Assembly: GCA_903912795.1 (NCBI GenBank)
Contig: CAIWIS010000154.1
Location: 1-16,626, forward strand
DNA length: 16,626 nt
From: an uncultured Bacteroidales bacterium
Lineage (GTDB): Bacteria; Bacteroidota; Bacteroidia; Bacteroidales; Paludibacteraceae
Reading direction: 5' to 3'
The stretch's first letter is position 1. Every line of letters starts with the position of its first letter. The notes beneath the pieces were generated by a model, which had not been told where the DNA came from, made no database searches, and saw only the letters and a list, made by a program, of their open reading frames with translations. Of the stretch, positions 7,127-13,917 are shown piece by piece. The translations under genes were made by a program, and so were the position numbers.

Positions 7127-8146
7127 ATGATAAAATTTGCAGTTATAGGTCAAGGGCATATTGGAAAGCGACATGCCGAAATGATTCGCCGTAATCCGGA
7201 TTCAATGTTGGTAGCAGTTTGTGATGTGTTGTCACAAAAGGAAACAAAGCTTGAAGATATTGAAGAAGCGTATTTTACTTCGTATGATGAATTATTGGCT
7301 GCTAATTTAGATATTGATGTTATCAATATTTGTACTCCAAATGGTTTTCATGCCGAATATGCGCTGAAAGCTTTGGATGCAAAAAAACACGTTGTACTCG
7401 AAAAGCCAATAGCTTTGACAAAAACCGACGCTGAAAAAATACTTTTTAAATCGCTCGAGGTATCGCATCACGTTTTTTGCGTTATGCAAAACCGCTATTC
7501 GCCACCTTCGGTTTGGTTGAAGGAATTGGCTGATAATAATACATTGGGCGATATTTATATGGTAAAACTGGATTGCTATTGGAATCGCGACGACCGTTAT
7601 TATAAAAAAGGTAATTGGCATGGTGATGCTAAATTGGATGGTGGAACGTTATTTACCCAATTTTCGCACTTTATTGATATCATGTATTGGCTATTTGGCG
7701 ATATTCAAAATATACGTGGCAATTTTGCGGATTTCAATCACAAGGAATTGACTGATTTTGAAGATAGTGGTGTTGTGACATTCGACTTTATTAATGGTGG
7801 TATGGGTAATTTAAATTACTCTACATCGGTTTGGGATACTAACCTCGAAAGTAGTATCACTATTCTTGGTTCAAAAGGTACTGTGAAAGTGGCTGGTCAG
7901 TATATGAATGAAGTATCTTACTGTCATATAAAAGATTATGTAATGCCTGAATTGGCTCCATCCAATCCACCAAATGACTATGGATTATACAAAGGTTCAG
8001 CTCAAAATCATCACTATGTAATTGAAAACGTGATTGAAAAATTAACTGATAAAGGTACTATAACTACCAATGTGCTTGAGGGATTAAAAGTTGTAGATAT
8101 TATCGAACGCATCTATGAAGTTAGGGATGCACAATGGAAAAAATAA
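7127..8146 (+). CDS. wbpB: Gfo/Idh/MocA-type UDP-GlcNAcA 3-dehydrogenase, WbpB/WlbA-like
   Basis: The 339-residue NAD-dependent oxidoreductase should oxidise C3 of UDP-N-acetylglucosaminuronate, making the substrate for the aminotransferase. It has the Rossmann motif GQGHIG (8-13), the catalytic-domain EKP motif (92-94, K93) and the block NWHGDAKLDGGTLFTQFSHF with H181, which is characteristic of the WlbA/WbpB group. In P. aeruginosa, WbpB and WbpE work as a coupled pair, with NADH reoxidised using 2-oxoglutarate; whether that holds here is not visible. Its stop codon directly abuts the next ATG. Gfo/Idh/MocA enzymes are diverse, but the neighbours make this role likely. Confidence 0.88.
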   Translation: MIKFAVIGQGHIGKRHAEMIRRNPDSMLVAVCDVLSQKETKLEDIEEAYFTSYDELLAANLDIDVINICTPNGFHAEYALKALDAKKHVVLEKPIALTKTDAEKILFKSLEVSHHVFCVMQNRYSPPSVWLKELADNNTLGDIYMVKLDCYWNRDDRYYKKGNWHGDAKLDGGTLFTQFSHFIDIMYWLFGDIQNIRGNFADFNHKELTDFEDSGVVTFDFINGGMGNLNYSTSVWDTNLESSITILGSKGTVKVAGQYMNEVSYCHIKDYVMPELAPSNPPNDYGLYKGSAQNHHYVIENVIEKLTDKGTITTNVLEGLKVVDIIERIYEVRDAQWKK

Positions 8147-8602
8147 ATGATTCAACGTATTCAGACTTTATATTTGTTATTGGTGTTAATACTATCGGGT
8201 ATAACGCTGTTTTCGGTTCAAGCAGGATTTGTCGGAAATGCTGATGCAATTCATTATGTTTTAAATTACAAAGGTATTTTTAGTGGGGTAAATAATGTGC
8301 AAAATGTATGGGCTTTATCTGCTTTATGCGTGTTAATACCTATTATTGCACTTATTACCATTTTTTTGTACAAAAAGCGAATTTTGCAAATTCGTTTATC
8401 TATAATTAATTCTGTACTTTTGGCAGGTTATTATGGATTATTATTTATTTACCTTTGGCAAGCTGGTAATGTTTTAAATGCCGATTGGTATTTAAATATT
8501 GTTACAGCATTTCCGTTGATAAATATTATTCTGACTTTTTTGGCTATTCGTGCTATTGGCAAAGACGAAGCATTGATAAAGTCCTTAAACAGGCTGCGGT
8601 AA
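8147..8602 (+). CDS. DUF4293 family membrane protein
   Basis: The 151-residue protein has four predicted membrane helices, at about 7-24, 54-75, 84-104 and 113-136, with a short basic C-terminus. The opening MIQRIQTLYLLLV is the hallmark of DUF4293, a family known mainly from Bacteroidota and without an assigned function. Its ATG follows the stop of the dehydrogenase gene with no gap, indicating translational coupling, and the phosphorylase gene begins 23 bases after it. No function is inferred. Confidence 0.82.
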   Translation: MIQRIQTLYLLLVLILSGITLFSVQAGFVGNADAIHYVLNYKGIFSGVNNVQNVWALSALCVLIPIIALITIFLYKKRILQIRLSIINSVLLAGYYGLLFIYLWQAGNVLNADWYLNIVTAFPLINIILTFLAIRAIGKDEALIKSLNRLR

Positions 8603-8625
8603 AAAATAATTGAATTATTTTTAGT

Positions 8626-9495
8626 ATGAAACAATTTCCACCTTCCGAACTTATTGTAAATACAGATGGAAGCATTTTCCATTTGCATTTAAAGCCAGAG
8701 CAGCTTGCTGATAATGTAATACTTGTTGGTGATCCAGGGCGCGTAGCATTAGTTGCGGAATATTTCGATTCGCAAGAGTGTTCAATTTCAAGTAGAGAGT
8801 TTAATACCATTACAGGTATTTATAAGGGCAAGCGTATTTCGGTAATCTCCACTGGGATAGGAACTGATAATATAGATATTGTAATGAACGAAATGGATGC
8901 GTTGGCTAATATCGACTTGGTAGCTCGTGTCGAAAAAAGTACATTTCGTCAGTTAAACATTGTTCGAATTGGTACTTCAGGTGGTATGCAACCCGATATA
9001 CCACTTGGTAGTTTTTTAATCTCCGAAAAGTCGATTGGTTTTGATGGCATGTTGAATTTTTATGCCGGACGCGATAAAGTAAGCGATTTGGACTTTGAAA
9101 ATGCCATGAAAAAACATTTGGACTGGAATCCTCAATTAGCAGCGCCTTATGTAGTTGATGCCGATACCGAGTTAGTGGAGCGAATAGGACAAAATGATAT
9201 GTTACGTGGCGTTACAATCTCGGCAAATGGCTTCTACGGACCTCAAGGTAGAGTGCTTCGGTTGCAACTTGCTGATATGCAACTGAACGATAAAATTGAA
9301 AGTTTTAGATACGGAAAGTATAAAATTACGAACTACGAAATGGAAGGTTCAGCAATTGCTGGTTTAGCTAAAATGATGGGACATAAGGCCATGACCGTTT
9401 GCTGTATAATTGCAAACAGACGGATTGAAGCGGCAAGCCCTGATTATAAGCCATATATTGAAAATCTTGTCACCACCGTATTGGACCGAATATAA
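8626..9495 (+). CDS. Nucleoside phosphorylase, uridine phosphorylase-like
   Basis: This is a cytoplasmic NP-I family enzyme that cleaves nucleosides with phosphate to a base and ribose-1-phosphate. The 289-residue product shows the phosphate-binding GDPGR (35-39), STGIGTDN (75-82), RIGTSGG (114-120) and the ribose-binding NYEMEGSAI (236-244). VGDPGR with RIGTSGG resembles uridine phosphorylases, but the base-binding region is divergent and purine substrates cannot be excluded. It is the last gene of the rightward run, and its stop codon runs into the terminator at 9495-9533. Confidence 0.82.
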   Translation: MKQFPPSELIVNTDGSIFHLHLKPEQLADNVILVGDPGRVALVAEYFDSQECSISSREFNTITGIYKGKRISVISTGIGTDNIDIVMNEMDALANIDLVARVEKSTFRQLNIVRIGTSGGMQPDIPLGSFLISEKSIGFDGMLNFYAGRDKVSDLDFENAMKKHLDWNPQLAAPYVVDADTELVERIGQNDMLRGVTISANGFYGPQGRVLRLQLADMQLNDKIESFRYGKYKITNYEMEGSAIAGLAKMMGHKAMTVCCIIANRRIEAASPDYKPYIENLVTTVLDRI

Positions 9496-9533
9496 AAAAA
9501 CGTCTATCAACACTAGCTTGATAGACGTTTTTT
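9495..9533. terminator. Strong bidirectional intrinsic terminator
   Basis: A perfect 10-bp stem CGTCTATCAA (9501-9510) with TTGATAGACG (9518-9527) and a 7-base loop is flanked by A6 on the left and T6 on the right. Because both flanks are A/T tracts, it can end rightward transcripts from the phosphorylase gene and leftward ones from the RRM gene. Confidence 0.93.
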
Positions 9534-9552
9534 ATTTTTGATTGGAAAAGAA

Positions 9553-9798
9553 TTAAGCTTTTGGTCTTGCTTCTTTAACTACCATTGTGCGGCCATCAAA
9601 TTCAGCACCGTTTAATTCTTCAATTGCTTTTGTTGCAGCTGCATCGTCAGCCATTTCAACAAATGCAAAACCTTTTGATTTTCCGGTTTCACGATCTTTG
9701 ATAATTTTGCAAGAGTCTACTTTACCGTACTCTTCTAAAACGCCTTGAAGGTCGTTTTCGCGAACTTTGTAACTTAAGTTACCTACGTAAATGTTCAT
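9553..9798 (-). CDS. Single-RRM RNA-binding protein
   Basis: The 81-residue protein is one complete RNA recognition motif and little else. RNP2 is IYVGNL (3-8) and RNP1 is KGFAFVEM (42-49), with aromatic residues Y4, F44 and F46 placed to stack on RNA bases. Loop 3 has DRETGKSKGF, as in cyanobacterial and Bacteroidota RRM proteins. Such small proteins bind RNA in the cytoplasm, with proposed roles in post-transcriptional control. The gene is monocistronic, ending at the shared terminator, and has a long leader with a hairpin. Confidence 0.93.
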   Translation of the reverse strand: MNIYVGNLSYKVRENDLQGVLEEYGKVDSCKIIKDRETGKSKGFAFVEMADDAAATKAIEELNGAEFDGRTMVVKEARPKA

Positions 9799-10036
9799 AA
9801 AAAATAAATAAGAATGATTAATAGTTTTTTCAGGAACAGCATAAACAAACGAGGTTAAAAAAATATCAGTTCCGAAAAAGGGAGAGACATACTAACCATG
9901 CGAGCGAAATACAGTTTCTTAACGATTACAAAGAAACACATTTAATTTGATTATGCAAAATAATTTTAAAAAAAAACTTATTCTTCAAGTGAAAAAAGTA
10001 TTAAATTTACTCAAACCTGCCTTACATGTATTTTAT
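9799..10036 (-). other. Leader and spacer upstream of RRM gene
   Basis: This 238-base stretch has no gene. On the minus strand it includes a likely leader of about 150 bases for the RRM gene, with an 11-bp stem (one bulged base) formed by 9826-9837 and 9869-9879 around a 31-base loop. A candidate -7 box, TTATTTTG, lies at 9963 to 9956. Nearer the glycosyltransferase stop, a 4-bp stem followed on the minus strand by a run of T (9990 to 9968) could be a weak terminator for the leftward unit. Confidence 0.45.
9956..9963 (-). promoter_or_regulatory. Candidate -7 box for RRM gene
   Basis: TTATTTTG on the minus strand is one mismatch from TAnnTTTG. Transcription would start near 9949, giving a leader of about 150 bases that includes the hairpin. 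No convincing -33 box is seen at the proper spacing. Confidence 0.3.
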
Positions 10037-11020
10037 TCATATATTTCTGCAATCAATGTCTGTATTCATAATGTTTGTTTTATTAACAAAATGATATTTA
10101 TATAAATACTCTTGTTCGGTTTGTCCGGGAGTGGGGATAAATTCAGCTTTTGTCAAACAGTTTAAGGCGTGTAAATCCATAATGGTGGAATAGCCTGAGC
10201 GAGCTATAATTTTTTCGGCTCCCAAAAGGTATTTAATAAACTCTTTATCTGGTAGATGTGAAACACGAGTGATATTGTTGATTTTTTTGATTTCTTGATT
10301 TTCGGACGGTGTTCCACAAATTAGCAGAACTTTTTGCATGCTATTCTCAAAACGCTTTACTAATTGGTCTTGAAACAAGGTGCGCTGAGGTTCAATACCC
10401 GAAATAATAGCTACAATTTCGAAACGTTTATCCATGTTATCCAAATTGTGATTTTCAAATCGCGATTGCGGACCAATAAAGCTAGCGTTGGTGGGTAAAC
10501 GGTACTTATGTGCCAAGTCGCCCGAAAGGTTACCATTGTGTTCGTAATCAGGTATCCAACAATGAGTGTATTTGTTTATTATTTGCCTGTGTAGCCACCA
10601 TGCTATAGGTTCTAGCATTTTTAGTTGACATGGCATTTTTATCATTAATTGATGGGTAATGTAAATGCACTCCGTTTTTCTGGTCCATAATCCAAACCGA
10701 TTGTCCGAAATTACGAGGTCGAATGTTTCTGTTTTTAGTAGATTGGAAAGCCATTTATGCTCTTTGAAAACTGATATCACAAGCTGAGGCAACTGTCGTA
10801 ACAGGGCCATTACTTGTGAGTTTTTGGCTGAATAACGAATAGGGTAGGAGGGTAATGACAGTATCTTTAATGTTGGAAATTCATATTGTAGTAATTGAGA
10901 TGGATATCCATCGGCTACCAATGTAACTTGGTGACCATCATGCACATATTTTCTGATAATTGGTATACAACGAGTTGCATGTCCAAGGCCCCAATTGAGA
11001 GGACAAATTAAAACTTTCAT
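10037..11020 (-). CDS. GT-B glycosyltransferase-like protein
   Basis: The 327-residue protein resembles MurG/GT28-type glycosyltransferases. The N-terminal domain opens with LNWGLGHATRCIPI, a glycine-rich acceptor-side loop (G11-H14). The C-terminal domain has VLLICGTPS and ARSGYSTIMDL (273-283), the usual sugar-nucleotide site, then FIPTPGQTEQEYL. No membrane segment is evident. Donor and acceptor cannot be assigned. Its ATG overlaps the stop of the radical SAM gene by 4 bases (ATGA), indicating translational coupling. The stop is TGA, which supports the standard code here. Confidence 0.75.
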   Translation of the reverse strand: MKVLICPLNWGLGHATRCIPIIRKYVHDGHQVTLVADGYPSQLLQYEFPTLKILSLPSYPIRYSAKNSQVMALLRQLPQLVISVFKEHKWLSNLLKTETFDLVISDNRFGLWTRKTECIYITHQLMIKMPCQLKMLEPIAWWLHRQIINKYTHCWIPDYEHNGNLSGDLAHKYRLPTNASFIGPQSRFENHNLDNMDKRFEIVAIISGIEPQRTLFQDQLVKRFENSMQKVLLICGTPSENQEIKKINNITRVSHLPDKEFIKYLLGAEKIIARSGYSTIMDLHALNCLTKAEFIPTPGQTEQEYLYKYHFVNKTNIMNTDIDCRNI

Positions 11021-11790
11021 CCAGCAACTGAAACTTCAAATCCAACGGCTTTAACTTGCTCGGCTATTAAGTTTAGTTCGTCGACACTCACTTTTTGTAG
11101 ATTTTGAGCAGGTGTGTCACGATCGAGCGAATAGATCATTACCTGTTTTGGTTGTATTTCAATTAGCGCATTAATCCAAGCTTGAATCTCAACTTCAGTT
11201 GTATTATCAATCAATTCTCCTTGATATTCACCTCTTAGAAACATAGTTTGAATGATTAGCTTTCCCTCAAACTTTTTAAGTTCATTAATTAACCAACTAA
11301 CATCAATATGTTTCCCCACAGGCTGATCCATAAGTTTCATAGTGCGGTCAATAGCAGAATCGAATTTCAGGATATTATTATCTACTTTGTTTAATGCACT
11401 GAATATATGTGGTTTATGTATACGTGTAGAGTTAGATAAAACGCTCACTTTGGCTGTCGGACAAATTTCATTTCGTAATGCTATAGTATCATCAATTATG
11501 CTTTCAAAATCAGAATGTAGCGTGGGCTCACCATTTCCGGCAAAAGTGATAACAGCTGGAATTTCACCCAGACGGATCATTTCAGTTAATTTTGTTCTCA
11601 GTATGGTTTTTACTTGCTCACGTGTTGGGAATAAAAATTCCTGCATAGTTGTATTAAATCCACACTCGCAATAAATGCAGTTGAATGAGCATATTTTAGC
11701 GTCGATAGGCAAAAGGTTTACGCCCAATGAAAGACCTAACCTGCGGCTATGAATGGGGCCAAATATTACCTGATCAAATAAATTTTGCAT
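11017..11790 (-). CDS. Radical SAM protein of unknown substrate
   Basis: The 257-residue protein has the radical SAM cluster motif CSFNCIYC (C34, C38, C41), an SAM-binding GNGEPTL block (the GGEP equivalent) and the N-terminal VIFGPIHSRRLGLSLGVNLLP typical of the COG0731-like iron-sulfur oxidoreductases. C43 adds one more cysteine right after the cluster. I chose the ATG at 11790; the frame is open to 11832, which would overlap the previous gene and add a hydrophobic 14-residue stretch not seen in relatives. It sits 17 bases after the outer-membrane-type gene and overlaps the glycosyltransferase gene by 4 bases. Substrate is unknown; COG0731 relatives include tRNA-wybutosine enzymes, but nothing here supports that role. 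Confidence 0.82.
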   Translation of the reverse strand: MQNLFDQVIFGPIHSRRLGLSLGVNLLPIDAKICSFNCIYCECGFNTTMQEFLFPTREQVKTILRTKLTEMIRLGEIPAVITFAGNGEPTLHSDFESIIDDTIALRNEICPTAKVSVLSNSTRIHKPHIFSALNKVDNNILKFDSAIDRTMKLMDQPVGKHIDVSWLINELKKFEGKLIIQTMFLRGEYQGELIDNTTEVEIQAWINALIEIQPKQVMIYSLDRDTPAQNLQKVSVDELNLIAEQVKAVGFEVSVAG

Positions 11791-11807
11791 AAAAATTACT
11801 ATCTCAA

Positions 11808-12869
11808 TTAGAAACGATAAAACCAAGAGCACGATGGCAATGGGAAGGTTACATTTTCCTCACTCGAAGTGTTTGACCAGTTAATGACTTTTACTGTGTT
11901 AAGTGAAACTTGAAAGGCCGAATTTTCTCTTGTCTGAAAACGCATGCCTGGCATTAAAACCAATATAGTTGTTCTGTCAAGTCCATCGCGCACCACAAAT
12001 CTTGTGTCGAAACCAGTCTGACTTGTATTTACATAAGTAGTTTTTAATGACATAAAACCTAACATGCTATCGAAAATAAAACTGGCTTTCGAACCTACTT
12101 TGGTAATTCCCGAAAACGAAAAGATTGGACCTTTTGCAGGATAAGTTGGACGGTCAATTTGTGAATTGTAATAGTCGTTTGAGGTATAATAAGTTCCTTC
12201 AGGTGCTTCTCTTTCAGTAACTCCCGGCACAAGATATCCGTAGCCAGCTCCAAAAGTCAAGTTTTCCTTTGGTGTGCCATAGGTAACATTACCATAATGT
12301 AAGCCACCCCATGTTTTCATGTTATTTATATAGCCCGAATTGCCCATCAAAGTTCCTATTGAGTAATTTAATTTAGGGTTTTTAGTGCTGAAACTATATT
12401 TTCCTGAAATTATAAACGGACTTACAGCCCAAGTAGTCAGTATTCCAAAGCTAAAATTATTGGTCAATGCAAAGTGAACTTCAGGTCCATACAAGTTAAG
12501 GCGTGCATAGTTCATTCCTTTGCTTATGGGTAAAGCATTGGTAGTGAATATGTAACGTGTGGTAAATGGTCCGGCTGAATGCAACTCTCCTCGAACAATT
12601 TCTTTTTCGTTTGTAATTTTTGCTATACTTCTTATGTCGTACTTTGGAATGTAAATTTTTCCTAAGTTTTGAGTTTCAATCAGTACTTCGCGACCATCAT
12701 CGTTTAGTATATAACCAATATATTCATTTCCATTCGTTTTAGTTACGATATAAAGTTGCTCTGAACCTATTGAGTCAGTTGTGCTTACAGGATTCGAAGC
12801 TTTAATGCTCGTTGTAAAGTAGAATAAACAAATTAAAATTACAATAGCATAAATGTTGGTACGTTTCAT
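11808..12869 (-). CDS. Predicted outer-membrane beta-barrel-type protein, unknown function
   Basis: The 353-residue product starts with a clear signal peptide (about 1-24: basic MKR, hydrophobic core, cut near KA-S). A small beta domain at about 39-84 (IVTKTNGNEYIGYILNDDGR to IYIPKYDIRSI) looks like the Sm-like/SH3-like domain seen in several Bacteroidota secreted proteins. The rest is rich in alternating aromatic and glycine residues, fitting beta-strands, and ends in WFYRF, with the terminal phenylalanine expected for BAM-assembled barrels. It leads a three-gene leftward unit with the radical SAM and glycosyltransferase genes. I do not recognise a specific family. Confidence 0.7.
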   Translation of the reverse strand: MKRTNIYAIVILICLFYFTTSIKASNPVSTTDSIGSEQLYIVTKTNGNEYIGYILNDDGREVLIETQNLGKIYIPKYDIRSIAKITNEKEIVRGELHSAGPFTTRYIFTTNALPISKGMNYARLNLYGPEVHFALTNNFSFGILTTWAVSPFIISGKYSFSTKNPKLNYSIGTLMGNSGYINNMKTWGGLHYGNVTYGTPKENLTFGAGYGYLVPGVTEREAPEGTYYTSNDYYNSQIDRPTYPAKGPIFSFSGITKVGSKASFIFDSMLGFMSLKTTYVNTSQTGFDTRFVVRDGLDRTTILVLMPGMRFQTRENSAFQVSLNTVKVINWSNTSSEENVTFPLPSCSWFYRF

Positions 12870-12931
12870 AAATATAATTTTTTAGGGTTTAAATACATGC
12901 TATATGGATGCAAATATCCTTTATATTGTTG

Positions 12932-12939
12932 CAAAGATA
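12932..12939 (-). promoter_or_regulatory. Promoter -7 box for outer-membrane protein unit
   Basis: TATCTTTG on the minus strand matches TAnnTTTG exactly. Transcription near 12925 gives a leader of about 55 bases to the ATG at 12869. The -33 region is only weakly conserved. Confidence 0.6.
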
Positions 12940-12975
12940 AAGCAATTTATTAAAATGGCTAAATAAATGATTGTT

Positions 12976-13803
12976 TTAACCTTTGAGTGGACGTTTTTTT
13001 ATCATTCCACCTTTGGCATCTTTAATAGTGTGCATGGTTATAAATGCTTCACTATCAATTTTATCCATTTCGGCTTGTAGTTTTGATAACTCAAGTCGTG
13101 TAAGTAAGGTATAGACAATGTCGGTTTTTTTTAATACTTCGCCCCGTTTTGCAAATCCTTTTTTGCCTAAATATACCGTACATCCTCTGCCCATATTTTC
13201 GATAATTGCTAAACGTATTTCTTCGCTTTTATCCGAAATTATTGTTACACCAACATATTCTTCGACACCTGAAACCACAAAATCGACAGTTTTGGCTGCT
13301 GATAAATACGTTAACATGGCATACATGGCTATTTCGATAGAAAAAACATACGCAGCAAACGAAAAAATAATAACATTGAAAATTAAAATAACATCACCAA
13401 TTGTAAGTGGCAATTTACGACTTACAAATACTGCCAATACTTCAGTGCCATCAATAACAGAGCCACCACGAATTGCCAACCCAATACCAGCACCTAAAAA
13501 GAAACCTCCAAATACGGCTATCAATAATTTGTCGTCGGTAAGTGTAAACTCTGGTATAAAATGGACAGTAACAGCCAATAGCATTACGGCCAATATACTT
13601 TTAATAGCAAACTGTTTACCAATGGCTGTAAAAGCCAGTAACAGAAATGGCAGGTTTATAGCTACCAGCAATATTGGGAATGAAATGTCTGTAAGTGCAT
13701 TGGTAATAAGCGAAATACCTGTTACACCACCATCGATAAAAGCATTGGGCAGTAAAAAACATTTTAAACCAATACTTGCAGATAATACGCCTGATAGTAT
13801 CAA
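12976..13803 (-). CDS. YitT family membrane protein (DUF161 + DUF2179), N-terminus disrupted
   Basis: YitT proteins have about five membrane helices and a soluble C-terminal DUF2179 domain; their function is not established. The visible 275 residues include the first helix ILSGVLSASIGLKCFLLPN, the block FIDGGVTGISLI, further helices with GGFFLGAGIGLAIRGGSVIDGTEVLA, and the DUF2179 domain from about 195 (VTIISDKSEEIRLAIIENMGRGCTVYLGKKG). The only start in the continuous frame is a TTG at 13803, inside the first helix, which is unlikely as the native start. The same frame continues upstream to an ATG at 13917, abutting the dnaG stop, but is broken by a TGA at 13882-13884. It is therefore either a mutated gene, a sequence error or a gene with unusual initiation. 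Confidence 0.8.
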   Translation of the reverse strand: MILSGVLSASIGLKCFLLPNAFIDGGVTGISLITNALTDISFPILLVAINLPFLLLAFTAIGKQFAIKSILAVMLLAVTVHFIPEFTLTDDKLLIAVFGGFFLGAGIGLAIRGGSVIDGTEVLAVFVSRKLPLTIGDVILIFNVIIFSFAAYVFSIEIAMYAMLTYLSAAKTVDFVVSGVEEYVGVTIISDKSEEIRLAIIENMGRGCTVYLGKKGFAKRGEVLKKTDIVYTLLTRLELSKLQAEMDKIDSEAFITMHTIKDAKGGMIKKRPLKG

Positions 13804-13917
13804 AAAACTATTTTTAAGTAATTCTTTGACGTTTATGTTTCGTGCTCCTTTTTTCGATTTTTTAGCGTATTCTTGTTCATCTCATTCATCAAATAATGAT
13901 ATATTTTTGTCATTCAT
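13804..13917 (-). other. Probable original N-terminus of YitT gene with in-frame TGA
   Basis: Reading leftward from the ATG at 13917, the frame codes for MNDKNISLFDE, then TGA (13884 to 13882), then DEQEYAKKSKK, GARNINVKELLKNSF and on into the YitT helix. The charged N-terminus before the first helix is what the family normally has. The start touches the dnaG stop with no gap. Both copies of the 9-base repeat GATGAATGA lie here (13918 to 13910 and 13890 to 13882), the second containing the stop. Other ATGs nearby (13889, 13885, 13880) are out of frame. Confidence 0.7.

Noticed and set aside
11791..11832. Longer start for the radical SAM protein
   Set aside because: It would overlap the preceding gene and add a hydrophobic stretch not found in the family; the ATG at 11790 fits better.
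13882..13884. TGA read as an amino acid genome-wide
   Set aside because: TGA ends the radical SAM and glycosyltransferase genes at natural lengths, and tryptophan is coded by TGG throughout.
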